Source of the DNA: Rhodovulum marinum | GTDB lineage: Bacteria > Pseudomonadota > Alphaproteobacteria > Rhodobacterales > Rhodobacteraceae | Length of the DNA: 64,000 nucleotides | Reading direction: 5' to 3' | NCBI RefSeq assembly: GCF_004343075.1 | Contig: NZ_SLXP01000003.1 | Span: 124,001 to 188,000, forward strand | Shown: piece by piece, positions 43,481 through 51,988 of the stretch | Layout: each line of letters begins with the position of its first letter | Position numbering within the stretch: the first letter of the stretch is position 1 | Notes under the pieces: model-generated | What the model was told of the DNA's origin: nothing | What the model saw: the letters and a program-made list of their open reading frames with translations, nothing else | Database searches by the model: none | Made by a program: the position numbers and the translations under genes

Positions 43481-45082
43481 TCACTCGTCCATCGTGATGG
43501 AGGAGAAGTTCTGGTACCAGTTCTGCGCCTGGACGAAGCCCTTGACCTTGGGCGACATCGCGCGCGGCGCCACGTCATGGGTGACGAACAGGAACAGCGC
43601 GTCGTTGACGTATTTCTCGTGCGTCTTCTGCAGCACGGCGTTCTGTTCCTCGGGGTCGAAGGTCGTCTTGATCTGGTCGAACAGCCCCTGCATCTCGTCA
43701 TCGCAGTAATGGCCCCAGTTGGTGCCGTTCGGCGCGATCAGGTTGCAGTCGAGATGCCGGATAAGGCCGGTGAACGGGTCCTGGATGAAGTAGGTGAAGT
43801 TGATCGACTGCGCGCCCTCGACGGCCGGATCGGCCGCGCCCGCGCGCCACAGGTTGATCATCTGGTTCCACTCGACGACCATGAAGTCCACATCGATCCA
43901 GATTTCGGCCAGGCTTTGCTGAATGAACTCGTTCATCGGCAGCGGCAGCATCTGGCCCGAGCCCGAGGGCGAGATCAGCGCCTTCACGGCCAGGCGGTTG
44001 TCGGGACCGTAACCGGCCTTCTGCATAAGCGCCCTGGCGGCGTCGAGATCGTAGGAGGGGTCGAACTCGGGGTTGCCGAACCATTGCGAGGACGGCGGCA
44101 GGAAGCCCTTGGCCGGGACCATCAGCCCGCCCAGCAGCGGCATCATCGACTCGCGGTCGATCGCCATGTTCGCGGCCTTGCGCACCCGGATGTCGTTCCA
44201 GGGCGAGCCCTCCAGTCGCGACAGGTGCCAGGTCCAGTTGTGCGGATAGGCGTTCGACGAGATGACGAAGCCGTTGCCTTCCATGGCCGGAATGGTGTCG
44301 GGCGCGGGCGCCTCGATCCAGTCGACCTGGCCCGACATAAGCGCAGCCGAGCGCGCGTTCGGTTCGGGCAGCGGGATCAGTACCAGTTCATCCAGTTGCG
44401 GGATGCGAGTTTCGTCCCAGTACTCGGTGTTCGGCACCAGTACGGCCCGTTCGCGGGGGACGAATTCGGTCAGCTTCCACGGGCCGGTGCCCGAGGGTTG
44501 CAGCGCGACCTTTTCCCAGTCCTTGTCCAGAGCTTCCCAGTTGGCCTTGGAGGACATCAGGATCCACGCCAACTGGTAGGGCAACGTGGCGTCGGGGGCC
44601 TTGGTGGTGATGGTGAGCGTCAGATCGTCCACCGCCTCGTAACTGGCCACCGCCGGGATACGCGATTTGCCCTGCGCGGCCTGGCGCGAATCGTATTGCT
44701 CGGACGTGTCGTCGAGCAGCTTGTCGAGGTTCCAGACCACGACCTCGGCGGTCAGCGGCGAGCCGTCGTGAAAGGTCACGCCCTCGCGCAGCTTGAACGT
44801 CCAGGTCAGCTCGTCCTCGCCCACCGACCATTCGGTCGCCAGCCCCGGGATCAGCACGGAGGGCTTGTCGGCGCTGGTCAGGTCCCATTCGATCAGCGAA
44901 TCGTAGACCGTGTAGCCCATGAAGCGCATGCCCTCGCCGCCCTGGTCGGTCTGGCCGGTGGTCAGGGGGATGTCGGCGGCGGTCATGCCGACGCGCAGGG
45001 TCCCCTGGGCCTGGGCCAGCGTCCCGCAGAAAACGGCAGCGGCGGTGGCAAGGGCGCTGAAGCCCTTTCCGAGTTTTGACAT
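43481..45082 (-). CDS. ABC transporter substrate-binding protein, family 5
   Basis: A 533-residue periplasmic binding protein. Signal: MSKLGKGFSALATAAAVFCG, cleaved after LAQAQ. Family-5 features are DSLIEWDLTSADKPSVLIPGLATEW and LREGVTFHDGSPLTAEVVVW (residues about 60-120). ATG 45082 is preceded by GAGAGG; the frame is open to 45178 but no good start lies there. The gene opens the ABC part of the operon, 232 bp downstream of the racemase-like gene. Family 5 binds peptides, but also glutathione, nickel chelates and other ligands. Confidence 0.92.
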   Translation of the reverse strand: MSKLGKGFSALATAAAVFCGTLAQAQGTLRVGMTAADIPLTTGQTDQGGEGMRFMGYTVYDSLIEWDLTSADKPSVLIPGLATEWSVGEDELTWTFKLREGVTFHDGSPLTAEVVVWNLDKLLDDTSEQYDSRQAAQGKSRIPAVASYEAVDDLTLTITTKAPDATLPYQLAWILMSSKANWEALDKDWEKVALQPSGTGPWKLTEFVPRERAVLVPNTEYWDETRIPQLDELVLIPLPEPNARSAALMSGQVDWIEAPAPDTIPAMEGNGFVISSNAYPHNWTWHLSRLEGSPWNDIRVRKAANMAIDRESMMPLLGGLMVPAKGFLPPSSQWFGNPEFDPSYDLDAARALMQKAGYGPDNRLAVKALISPSGSGQMLPLPMNEFIQQSLAEIWIDVDFMVVEWNQMINLWRAGAADPAVEGAQSINFTYFIQDPFTGLIRHLDCNLIAPNGTNWGHYCDDEMQGLFDQIKTTFDPEEQNAVLQKTHEKYVNDALFLFVTHDVAPRAMSPKVKGFVQAQNWYQNFSSITMDE

Positions 45083-45314
45083 GTGTACCTCTCTGCAATG
45101 CGCCGCGCATCGAGGCGCGGTCCTGTTGTCGGTACGGCCTCGATTGGCGCGCCCATGTCGCAAAGGTTGGCCAGCCAAGGTCGAGCCACGAAAGCCCGGA
45201 ATCGTGTCAGCCCCGGGCGCAAGGCCCGGGAATCGTCGCTTCCGTGCAAAAAAATTGCGGCACTATGCCACAGCGCCGAAAAATGAGGCGCGCAAGAGGT
45301 GCGCCGTTACGGCT

Positions 45315-45950
45315 TCAGGGCGATGCCTGCGCCAGGATGTCTCGCATCTGGCGGGCTGCTGCGCGGATCGGTGCAACGAGGGGCACGGGCGCGCAGGATT
45401 CCAGGCGGTCAGCCGCTTCCCCCAACGGTCCACCGCCGATGATCACCGTCCGGGCGCCTGCCGCTGCCGCTTGCTCCGACGCCGCAAGAAGCGCCGTGTC
45501 CAGCGCGTCAGGGTCCGCCATCAGGTCGATCGGATCGCCCTCGGTCAGATAACAGCCGAGGTAGGTGGCGTTTTCGGCACAGCCTTGCATCAGCGCGTCG
45601 ATCCGCCCCTGCAGCCCGGCTGTGATCGTAACCACGGCGAAACGTCCCGCCTGTCGGGCCTCGCACGCGGCGGCCTCACCGATGCCGATCACCGGGCAGG
45701 CCAGCCGGCGCGCAAGAGCGTCCCGCCCCGGATCGCCGAAGGCCGACACGATGACACCCCGGACGGCGGGAAGGTCGGCGCCGGCAACGACAAGGGCCGC
45801 TGCGTCAAGCGCCGCCTCGGTCACGATGATTTCCGGCCCTCGGGGCGCGGTCCAACCCGTTATCCCCGGAAGGATATCCGCCGCGATACGGACCATGGCC
45901 GCCGTCGTGGCCATGTTGGTGTTCGGGTTCATCAGAAGGACCGGCGTCAT
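45315..45950 (-). CDS. Asp/Glu racemase-superfamily protein lacking both catalytic cysteines
   Basis: A 211-residue protein of the aspartate/glutamate/hydantoin racemase superfamily (N-terminus MTPVLLMNPNTNMATTAAMV, as in hydantoin racemases). In those enzymes two cysteines lie in I-A-C-F-x-D-P and L-G-C-A-G. Here the places read VSAFGDPG (Ala70) and IIGGGPLG (Gly173), so neither cysteine is present. Other cysteines (85, 96, 124, 133, 186) are not at these positions. It may bind a ligand, or catalyse decarboxylation or isomerisation by another route. First gene of the ABC-amidase operon, with an inverted repeat covering its Shine-Dalgarno. Confidence 0.82.
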   Translation of the reverse strand: MTPVLLMNPNTNMATTAAMVRIAADILPGITGWTAPRGPEIIVTEAALDAAALVVAGADLPAVRGVIVSAFGDPGRDALARRLACPVIGIGEAAACEARQAGRFAVVTITAGLQGRIDALMQGCAENATYLGCYLTEGDPIDLMADPDALDTALLAASEQAAAAGARTVIIGGGPLGEAADRLESCAPVPLVAPIRAAARQMRDILAQASP

Positions 45951-45953
45951 GGA

Positions 45954-45990
45954 GATCCCTTCGGAGGCGGAACCTTCGCGTTAAGGGATC
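45954..45990 (-). promoter_or_regulatory. inverted repeat covering the racemase-like Shine-Dalgarno
   Basis: GATCCCTT (45954-45961) and AAGGGATC (45983-45990) are perfect 8-bp arms around a 21-nt loop, directly upstream of the ATG at 45950. On the minus strand the AAGGG Shine-Dalgarno lies in the arm nearest the start, so an RNA hairpin here would hide it. A DNA operator is the alternative. Confidence 0.45.
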
Positions 45991-46083
45991 GTCCATAACC
46001 TGGAAGGCTTTGTCCATCACCGCGGGCATGGAAACTTCCCACTGGATGCGTTCGCCCCCTGACTGCGGCGCCCCCCAATAACG

Positions 46084-46103
46084 CGGCAGGAATGCCGGTT
46101 TTT
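46084..46103 (+). terminator. terminator-like hairpin on plus strand
   Basis: CGGCA-GGAA-TGCCG (46084-46097) is a 5-bp stem with a GNRA loop, followed by TTTTT (46099-46103). No plus-strand gene precedes it, so it may end a small RNA starting in 45.95-46.08 kb, or be chance. Confidence 0.3.
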
Positions 46104-46243
46104 CATAACGGCTCCCAATGGAAATTGGGCGATGGCATCACCACCGGGACAGGGCGACCCGGCGCAGGAGCCGCACACGGCCAAAGACCGAAATGCGGCG
46201 GTCATCTTTCGCAGCCGCGGTTGACGCCCCTGTGCAAAAGAAA

Positions 46244-46268
46244 GGCCCCCTCCGATGCAGAGGGGGCC
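46244..46268 (-). terminator. intrinsic terminator of the nrdJ transcript
   Basis: GGCCCCCTC (46244-46252) and GAGGGGGCC (46260-46268) form a perfect 9-bp stem with loop CGATGCA. On the minus strand it is followed by TTTCTTTTG. It lies 316 bp after the nrdJ stop, just past the 37-residue frame, implying that nrdJ mRNA carries a long 3' region or a further small gene. Confidence 0.75.
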
Positions 46269-46292
46269 AGGGTCGTCGATCAGGCTCTGTGC

Positions 46293-46406
46293 TTACCGCT
46301 CGATGCACTTTGGCTTTGCCTGGGCCATCTCGACGTCAAAGGCGAGCGCACCCGCCTTGGATCTGGTTTGAGGCATCCGGCGGCCGATCTGGAACTTCGC
46401 CTTCAC
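46293..46406 (-). CDS. possible 37-residue small protein between nrdJ and its terminator
   Basis: GTG 46406 opens a 37-codon frame (VKAKFQIGRRMPQTRSK, then AGALAFDVEMAQAKPKCIER) that ends 25 bp before the strong minus-strand terminator. About three quarters of its codons have G or C in third position, like real genes here, and the C-terminal half looks protein-like. The frame stays open to 46562 but that part has poor codon usage. The product would be basic with a single Cys34. There is no strong Shine-Dalgarno. It could instead be non-coding 3' RNA. Confidence 0.4.
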   Translation of the reverse strand: MKAKFQIGRRMPQTRSKAGALAFDVEMAQAKPKCIER

Positions 46407-46505
46407 CGCAGATGATAGTCGTGCGCGCAGGTTTCCACGCGCCCTTACGGTGCGGACTGGCCTGCGGAAGTCGGCGGACGAAGCGATACATACGCCTCGC
46501 CTCGG

Positions 46506-46548
46506 CTGGGGGTATCCCCCAGGCCGGAAAGCTTTCGGCAGGCCTGGG
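46506..46548. other. overlapping hairpins in the nrdJ 3' region
   Basis: CTGGGGG-TAT-CCCCCAG (46506-46522) competes with CCCAGGCC (46518-46525) pairing to GGCCTGGG (46541-46548), whose loop holds the palindrome GAAAGCTTTC. The two structures share 46518-46522, so they are mutually exclusive, as in a switch or a processed RNA. It lies just after the weak hairpin beyond the nrdJ stop. Confidence 0.45.
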
Positions 46549-46561
46549 AGTGTATTTTCCA

Positions 46562-46582
46562 AAGGGCAAGGCCCCTGCCCTT
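46562..46582 (-). terminator. weak hairpin directly after nrdJ
   Basis: AAGGGCA (46562-46568) and TGCCCTT (46576-46582) with a 7-nt loop, 2 bp from the nrdJ stop. On the minus strand TTGGAAAAT follows, a poor T-run. A partial terminator or a 3'-end protecting hairpin. Confidence 0.35.
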
Positions 46583-46584
46583 GT

Positions 46585-49500
46585 TCAGCTACACCCGCTC
46601 GTCGCGCCGCAGGTATTGCATTTCATGCAGGTGCCGTTGCGGACCAGCGTGTAGTTGCCGCATTCACCGCAGGGGTCGCCCTCGTAGCCCTGCATCTTGG
46701 CCTTGGTGCGGGCATCCATCGCCGTTGCGGTCGCGATGCCGGCCTCGGGCACCATGGTCTGCAGCGCGGCCATCGGGTCGGCGGCGGTGTCCAGCGCGGT
46801 CGCACCGATCCCGCCCTGCAGCACCACCAGTTCCTGCGGCAGGCGCTTGCGAAGGTAGCCGGTCGAACTGATCTGTTTCAGCACCTCGAGCGACTTGGAG
46901 GCCGCACTTTCCGATACGGGCGAGACGTTGGTGATCTTGCCCTCCTGATCGCCATTTCCAAGATCGTCGAAAGCCGCACCGGTGGGTTTCACATGGGCCA
47001 GGTCCGTCCGGTCCAGATAGCTGACCGCCAATTCCCGGAAGATGTAGTCGAGGATCGAAGTGGCGTTCTTGATGCTGTCATTGCCCTGTACCATCCCCGC
47101 CGGTTCGAACCGGGTGAAGGTGAAGGCCTCGACGAACTCTTCCAGCGGCACGCCGTATTGCAGGCCGACAGAGACGGCGATGGCGAAGTTGTTCATCATC
47201 GCCCGGAAGCCCGCGCCCTCCTTGTGCATGTCGATGAAGATCTCGCCCAGCGAGCCATCCTGGTACTCGCCGGTGCGCAGATAGACCTTGTGACCGCCGA
47301 CGATGGCCTTTTGCGTGTACCCCTTGCGCCGTTCGGGCAGCTTTTCGCGATGGCTGCGGACGATTTCCTTGACCACGACCTTTTCGACGATCTTCTCGGC
47401 CAGCACCTGCGCCTTTTCGGCCGGGCTGCCGGAGGCGAGGATTTCCTCGGCCTCCTCGTCGTCCTCGACGAGGGACGCGGCCAGCGGCTGCGAAAGTTTC
47501 GAACCGTCGCGATAGAGCGCGTTGGCCTTCACCCCCAGCGACCACGAGAGTTCATAGGCCGACAGGCAGTCCTCGATGGTGGCGTCATTGGGCATGTTGA
47601 TCGTTTTCGAGATCGCGCCCGAGATGAAGCTTTGCGCCGCGGCCATCATGTGGATGTGGCTTTGGACCGAGAGGAAGCGTTTGCCTTTCTTGCCGCAGGG
47701 GTTGGCGCAGTCGAAGACGTGGTAATGGGCCGGGTCCAGATGCGGCGCCCCTTCCAGCGTCATCGTCCCGCAGACATGGTCGTTCGCGGCCTCAATTTCT
47801 GCGCGGGAAAAGCCCAGGTGCCGCAACATGTCAAAGCTGGGATCGTTCAGCTTGGCCGCCGGAATGCCCAGCACGTCCTTGCAGAACGCCTCGCCCAGGG
47901 TCCACTGGTTGAACACGAAGCGGATGTCGAAGGCCGACGGCAGCGCCGCCTCGATCTTGTCCAGTTCCGCCTGCCCGAAGCCATGGCCGATCAGCGCGGT
48001 GTGGTTGATGCCGGGGCAGTTGCCCAACGAGCCATGGCCGACCGCATAGGCGACGATTTCCTCGATCTGCGCGGGGCCATAGCCCAGCGTTTCCAGCGCC
48101 GCCGGCACCGAGCGGTTGATGATCTTGAAGTAACCGCCGCCTGCCAGCTTCTTGAACTTGACCAGGGCGAAGTCGGGTTCGATGCCGGTGGTATCGCAAT
48201 CCATCACCAGCCCGATCGTGCCTGTGGGCGCGATCACGGACACCTGCGCGTTGCGGTAGCCATGCTTTTCGCCCAGCGCCAGCGCCTCGTCCCATGCGCC
48301 CATGGCCAGTTCCACCAACCGCGGGTCGGGACAATGGGCGTGGTCAAGCGCGACCGGCTTGACCGCCAGTCCCTCGTAACCGTCCTGTTCGGCCCGCGCT
48401 GCGCGGCGATGGTTGCGGATCACCCGCAACATGTTGTCGGCGTTGCGCGCGTGTCCCGGGAAGGCGCCGAGTTCGCCCGCGATTTCCGCCGAGGTGGCAT
48501 AGGCGATGCCGGTCAGAATGGCGGTCAGCGCACCGCACAGCGCCCGGCCCTCGGCACTGTCATAGCCGAGGCCCATGTTCATCAAGAGTCCGCCGATATT
48601 TGCGTAGCCAAGGCCCAGCGTCCGGAAATCGTAGGAAAGTTGAGCGATTTCCTTGGACGGAAATTGCGCCATCATCACGCTGATTTCCAGCGTCAGGGTC
48701 CAGAGCCGCGTGGCATGGACGTAATCCTCGGCCTGGAAGACACCGTCACGATGGAACGTCAACAGGTTCATCGACGCCAGGTTGCAGGCCGTATCGTCGA
48801 GGAACATGTATTCCGAACACGGGTTCGAGGCGCGGATCTGGCCGTCGGCCGGGCACGTGTGCCAGGCATTGATCGTGTCGTGGAACTGGATGCCGGGATC
48901 GGCGCAGGACCACGCGGCGTGGCCGACCTGGTCCCACAGTTCGCGCGCCTTGACGGTCCGGGCCACCTTGCCATCGGTGCGGCGGATCAGTTCCCAATCG
49001 GCATCTTCCTTGACCGCCCGCAGGAAGGCATCTGTTACGCGCACCGAGTTGTTCGAGTTCTGCCCGGACACCGTGGCATAGGCTTCGCTGTCCCAGTCGG
49101 TGTCGTAGGTCGGGAACTCGATCGAGCCATAGCCCTGCCGCGCGTAGTCCAGCACGCGCTTGACATAGGCCTCGGGGATCAGGGCCTTTTTCGCCGCGCG
49201 GATCGCGGATTTGAGCCCATCGTTCACCTTGGGATCATAGGCGTCCGTTTCCTTGCCATCCCAGGCGCGGATCGCGGCGAAAATCGCGTTCAGATGCAGT
49301 TCGTGCTGCTTCGACCCGGCGACGAGGCTGGCGACTTTCTGTTCCTCGATCACCTTCCAGTTGATGAATTCCTCGATGTCGGGGTGATCCATGTCGCAGA
49401 TCACCATCTTGGCCGCGCGCCGGGTCGTGCCGCCCGACTTGATCGCGCCGGCCGCCCGGTCGCCGATACGCAGAAAGCCCATCAGGCCCGACGACTTGCC

Positions 49501-50244
49501 GCCACCCGACAGCTTTTCGCCCTCGGCGCGCAGCCCCGAGAAATTGGTGCCGGTGCCCGAGCCATATTTGAACAGCCGTGCCTCACGCACCCACAGGTCC
49601 ATGATGCCGCCCTCGTTCACCAGGTCATCGGCGACGGACTGGATGAAACAGGCATGCGGCTGGGGGTGTTCGTAAGAGGATTTCGACTTGGTCAGCTTAC
49701 CGGTCTTGTAATCGACGTAGAAATGCCCCTGCCCCGGACCGTCGATGCCATAGGCCCAGTGCAGACCCGTGTTGAACCATTGCGGGCTGTTCGGCGCGGC
49801 CATCTGCGTGGCCAGCATGTAGCGCATTTCGTCGAAATAGGCGCGCGCATCGGACTCCGAGGTAAAGTAGCCGCCCTTCCAGCCCCAGTAGGCCCACGCA
49901 CCGGCCAGCCGGTCGAACACCTGCGTAGCCTTCGTTTCGCCGCCATAACGCTTATCCTCGGGAAGATCGGCCAACGCGGCTTCGTCGGCGACCGAGCGCC
50001 ACAGGAATTCCGGCACGTCCTTTTCGCGCACCTTCTTCAAACGCGCGGGCACGCCGGCCTTGCGAAAGTATTTCTGCGCGATGACATCGCTTGCGACCTG
50101 GCTCCAGCCCGCGGGCACCTCGACCTCGTCCAGCCGGAACACGATGGTGCCGTCGGGATTGCGAATCTCCGACGTGGTCGTGGTGAACTCGATCGCGCCA
50201 TAGGCGCCGGTTTCTTCGGTGGTGAATCTGCGTTCGATCTTCAT
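46585..50244 (-). CDS. nrdJ: adenosylcobalamin-dependent (class II) ribonucleoside-diphosphate reductase
   Basis: A 1219-residue class II ribonucleotide reductase that makes deoxyribonucleotides using coenzyme B12, with or without oxygen. Family segments: [33 protein letters not shown] (redox Cys), the active-site loop [23 protein letters not shown] (N-x-C-x-E; residues around 470), and ISVIAPTG-like [15 protein letters not shown]. The C-terminus ends in a zinc-ribbon with CGECGNYTL and CMKCNTCG, as in long NrdJ proteins where mobile cysteines receive electrons from thioredoxin. ATG 50244 ([16 protein letters not shown]) is clear. An NrdR box lies 170 bp upstream. No other RNR genes are in the window. 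Confidence 0.97.
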   Translation of the reverse strand: MKIERRFTTEETGAYGAIEFTTTTSEIRNPDGTIVFRLDEVEVPAGWSQVASDVIAQKYFRKAGVPARLKKVREKDVPEFLWRSVADEAALADLPEDKRYGGETKATQVFDRLAGAWAYWGWKGGYFTSESDARAYFDEMRYMLATQMAAPNSPQWFNTGLHWAYGIDGPGQGHFYVDYKTGKLTKSKSSYEHPQPHACFIQSVADDLVNEGGIMDLWVREARLFKYGSGTGTNFSGLRAEGEKLSGGGKSSGLMGFLRIGDRAAGAIKSGGTTRRAAKMVICDMDHPDIEEFINWKVIEEQKVASLVAGSKQHELHLNAIFAAIRAWDGKETDAYDPKVNDGLKSAIRAAKKALIPEAYVKRVLDYARQGYGSIEFPTYDTDWDSEAYATVSGQNSNNSVRVTDAFLRAVKEDADWELIRRTDGKVARTVKARELWDQVGHAAWSCADPGIQFHDTINAWHTCPADGQIRASNPCSEYMFLDDTACNLASMNLLTFHRDGVFQAEDYVHATRLWTLTLEISVMMAQFPSKEIAQLSYDFRTLGLGYANIGGLLMNMGLGYDSAEGRALCGALTAILTGIAYATSAEIAGELGAFPGHARNADNMLRVIRNHRRAARAEQDGYEGLAVKPVALDHAHCPDPRLVELAMGAWDEALALGEKHGYRNAQVSVIAPTGTIGLVMDCDTTGIEPDFALVKFKKLAGGGYFKIINRSVPAALETLGYGPAQIEEIVAYAVGHGSLGNCPGINHTALIGHGFGQAELDKIEAALPSAFDIRFVFNQWTLGEAFCKDVLGIPAAKLNDPSFDMLRHLGFSRAEIEAANDHVCGTMTLEGAPHLDPAHYHVFDCANPCGKKGKRFLSVQSHIHMMAAAQSFISGAISKTINMPNDATIEDCLSAYELSWSLGVKANALYRDGSKLSQPLAASLVEDDEEAEEILASGSPAEKAQVLAEKIVEKVVVKEIVRSHREKLPERRKGYTQKAIVGGHKVYLRTGEYQDGSLGEIFIDMHKEGAGFRAMMNNFAIAVSVGLQYGVPLEEFVEAFTFTRFEPAGMVQGNDSIKNATSILDYIFRELAVSYLDRTDLAHVKPTGAAFDDLGNGDQEGKITNVSPVSESAASKSLEVLKQISSTGYLRKRLPQELVVLQGGIGATALDTAADPMAALQTMVPEAGIATATAMDARTKAKMQGYEGDPCGECGNYTLVRNGTCMKCNTCGATSGCS

Positions 50245-50757
50245 GTTTCTGCCCCATCCAGTCCTGTCGGGATCGCCTCCGCCACCCTGGCGGTCTGCCC
50301 CGAAACCCTTGCCGCCGAACCAAACACACCCTACCCGGCCGCCACCTGCGGCCAGCTTGCGCCCGCGTCCTGCGCCTGCGCTGCATTTTCCGGTCTGTTC
50401 CGCTCCGCGCTGCCACTAGATGTAGTGTTATCGCGCCCGGCCAACACAAGCTGACGTATATGACCACAATCGGTCAACGGTATTTTTAAGTTTATCCTCA
50501 AGTTTTTGGGGTTGACCGTGCTGCCGGGTAACGGACGGGTGATTCATGGGTAAACACTTGCGTGGGCCACCGCGCGGGCGCATTGGCAGAAAATCGCCGG
50601 GTTCAAGGGGCTTACAGCCCTGAGTTGTGGGCCACAGCTGCCAAACGGGCCTTTTGGACTGCGCGGCACGGTAACGAAAATTAATGGATGTTCCGGGGGT
50701 TAAGGGCGGCTGCGAAAGAGAATCGATCGCGCTGATCGGACAGCTTTGGCCGCTTGC
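50245..50757. other. nrdJ upstream region
   Basis: 513 bp between nrdJ and tRNA-Pro, no gene. It contains the NrdR box (50413-50428), an AT-rich patch (50480-50515) fit for a promoter, and a DnaA-box-like TTATCCTCA (50492-50500, one mismatch). The 170 bp between box and ATG is GC-rich untranslated leader; I looked for a B12 riboswitch there and found no B12 box. Confidence 0.6.
50413..50428. promoter_or_regulatory. NrdR box upstream of nrdJ
   Basis: CCACTAGATGTAGTGT carries perfect CACTA/TAGTG arms around GATG, matching the NrdR consensus ACACTATATATAGTGT. NrdR with ATP/dATP represses RNR genes. NrdR boxes usually come in pairs about three helical turns apart: 50444-50459 (ACACAAGCTGACGTAT), 31 bp away, matches at 9 of 16 and may be the weak second box. 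Confidence 0.75.
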
Positions 50758-50834
50758 TGGTCGGGGCGGCGGGATTCGAACCCACGACCTTCGGTACCCA
50801 AAACCGACGCGCTACCAGGCTGCGCTACGCCCCG
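50758..50834 (-). tRNA. tRNA-Pro (anticodon TGG)
   Basis: A 77-nt cloverleaf read on the minus strand. The acceptor arms CGGGGCG and CGCCCCG pair fully, the anticodon stem-loop reads GTCGG-TTTTGGG-T with anticodon TGG, and the T-arm has GTGGG-TTCGAAT-CCCGC (GGTTCGAATCC present). The 3' CCA is encoded (50758-50760) after discriminator A. It reads the CCN proline codons. It follows the DUF192 gene by 42 bp on the same strand. Confidence 0.97.
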
Positions 50835-50876
50835 TGGCCGCCTCAATAACGCCGTGCGGCGCCCAAGGGAAGGGAC

Positions 50877-51359
50877 TTACCGACAGGGCCAGGCCGCATC
50901 GGGGCCAAAAGCGGGGTGACGCAGTTCGCTGCCCGGAACAATACCGAGCCGCGCCGCGAGGCCGCCATTGATCTCGAGTACCGCGAGCACGCCCTCGCCC
51001 CCGTCGATCGGGGTGCGGTCCAGCGGCCGGGCGTTCGAATGCACCCTCAGCACCCGGCCTCGGGGACCGACAAAGATCATGTCCAGCGGGATCAGGGTAT
51101 TTTCCATCCAGAAGGCCACGCGCTGCGGATGCGGGTAAACGAAAAGCATGCCTGAAGAGACCGGCATCGACTCCCGGTACATCAGGCCCCGCGCCCGCTC
51201 GGCTTCGTCATCGGCGATCTCGACGGCAAAGCGTGCGCTACCCCACGCCCCCCGCAGGTCGACCCTGCCCTCGGCACATTGCCCAAACGCGGGTCCGGCC
51301 AGCGCAAGCCCCGCCCACAGGATCAGTCCTGCGAAGACCCCGATACCGCGCTTTCCCAT
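50877..51359 (-). CDS. DUF192-domain exported protein
   Basis: A 160-residue protein with a signal peptide ([20 protein letters not shown], cleaved near residue 27) and a DUF192 domain: [59 protein letters not shown] and [20 protein letters not shown]192 is widespread and of unknown function. ATG 51359 lies 37 bp inside the preceding cold-shock-domain gene, in another frame, so their translation is likely coupled. tRNA-Pro follows. Confidence 0.92.
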   Translation of the reverse strand: MGKRGIGVFAGLILWAGLALAGPAFGQCAEGRVDLRGAWGSARFAVEIADDEAERARGLMYRESMPVSSGMLFVYPHPQRVAFWMENTLIPLDMIFVGPRGRVLRVHSNARPLDRTPIDGGEGVLAVLEINGGLAARLGIVPGSELRHPAFGPDAAWPCR

Positions 51360-51868
51360 GGTCCCACCATAACCGCCAGCCGCCCGCGCTGGCCTTCTGT
51401 CACCCGTATGGCGATAGCCTCGCCCGGTTGCAGATCCGCCAGCCCCGACCGGCGCAGCACCTCGATATGAACGAAGACATCCTCGTGTCGGCCGAACACA
51501 TTGGCAAAGCCGAAGCCCTTGGACTTGTCGAACCACTTGACGCGCGCGGGCTCCAGTTCCAGCTGCGCAAGCTGATCCGCGTCCAGCCGCATCGCATCCT
51601 CGAAGGCGGGGGTTTCGCCGCCCAGGGCGGGGGGATCGATGCGCAAGACCTCGGTGGCCTGCAGTCCGCGGGCGGTCTTCTGCACCATGAGTTCCACGCC
51701 GGCGCCGTCGGTCACCGAACTTTGGCCGAAATTCCTGAGAACGTTGGCATGAAGAAGAATGTCCGGCCCGCCCGAGTCGGCCACGACAAAGCCGAACCCC
51801 TTGCCTGGGTCGAACCACTTCACGTGCCCCTCCACGCGGTGGGGCGGCGTTTCACTGTCCCTGGTCAT
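51323..51868 (-). CDS. cold-shock-domain protein with two CSDs
   Basis: A 181-residue protein with two nucleic-acid-binding cold-shock domains. The first has GHVKWFDPGKGFGFVVADSGGPDILLH and the second ARVKWFDKSKGFGFANVFGRHEDVFVH; each contains RNP1 (KGFGF) and RNP2 (VFVH or ILLH). A short Ala/Asp/Leu-rich linker joins them. Tandem CSD proteins of this size are typical of alphaproteobacteria and probably act as RNA chaperones; cold induction cannot be judged here. It is upstream of, and overlaps, the DUF192 gene. Confidence 0.93.
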   Translation of the reverse strand: MTRDSETPPHRVEGHVKWFDPGKGFGFVVADSGGPDILLHANVLRNFGQSSVTDGAGVELMVQKTARGLQATEVLRIDPPALGGETPAFEDAMRLDADQLAQLELEPARVKWFDKSKGFGFANVFGRHEDVFVHIEVLRRSGLADLQPGEAIAIRVTEGQRGRLAVMVGPWESAVSGSSQD

Positions 51869-51969
51869 GATCCCCGAACCGGAATGAACCGATTACCTCC
51901 CCGGTAGTCCCTATTCACAGTCCCGGACCGCGATGCAAGCGATTTCCCGGGCGTTCCTCGTCACTGTGC

Positions 51970-51988
51970 CATTCACGAAGCGTGAATG
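51970..51988. terminator. perfect inverted repeat at the pdxH stop
   Basis: CATTCACG-AAG-CGTGAATG, an 8-bp stem touching the pdxH stop codon and 102 bp before the cold-shock gene. It may end pdxH transcription, or be an operator for the downstream promoter. No T-run follows. Confidence 0.45.

Larger units (their letters stand above)
45951..46292. other. intergenic region between the racemase-like gene and the nrdJ tail
   Basis: 342 bp without a supported gene. It holds the inverted repeat at 45954-45990, a small plus-strand hairpin with T-run (46084-46103) and the minus-strand terminator (46244-46268). Nothing else seen. Confidence 0.5.

Noticed and set aside
41822-45079. Open frame of 1085 codons on the plus strand
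   Set aside because: Antisense to the ABC transporter genes; Arg/Gly/His-rich with no domain-like segments.
50245-50412. B12 riboswitch before nrdJ
   Set aside because: I looked for the conserved B12 box and the surrounding junction in the leader and did not find them.
46450-50454. Open frame of 1334 codons on the plus strand
   Set aside because: Exactly antisense to nrdJ, which has all family motifs. GC-rich codon bias leaves the opposite frame free of stops.
50492-50500. DnaA box upstream of nrdJ
   Set aside because: TTATCCTCA has one mismatch to TTATCCACA and stands alone; such a match is expected by chance.
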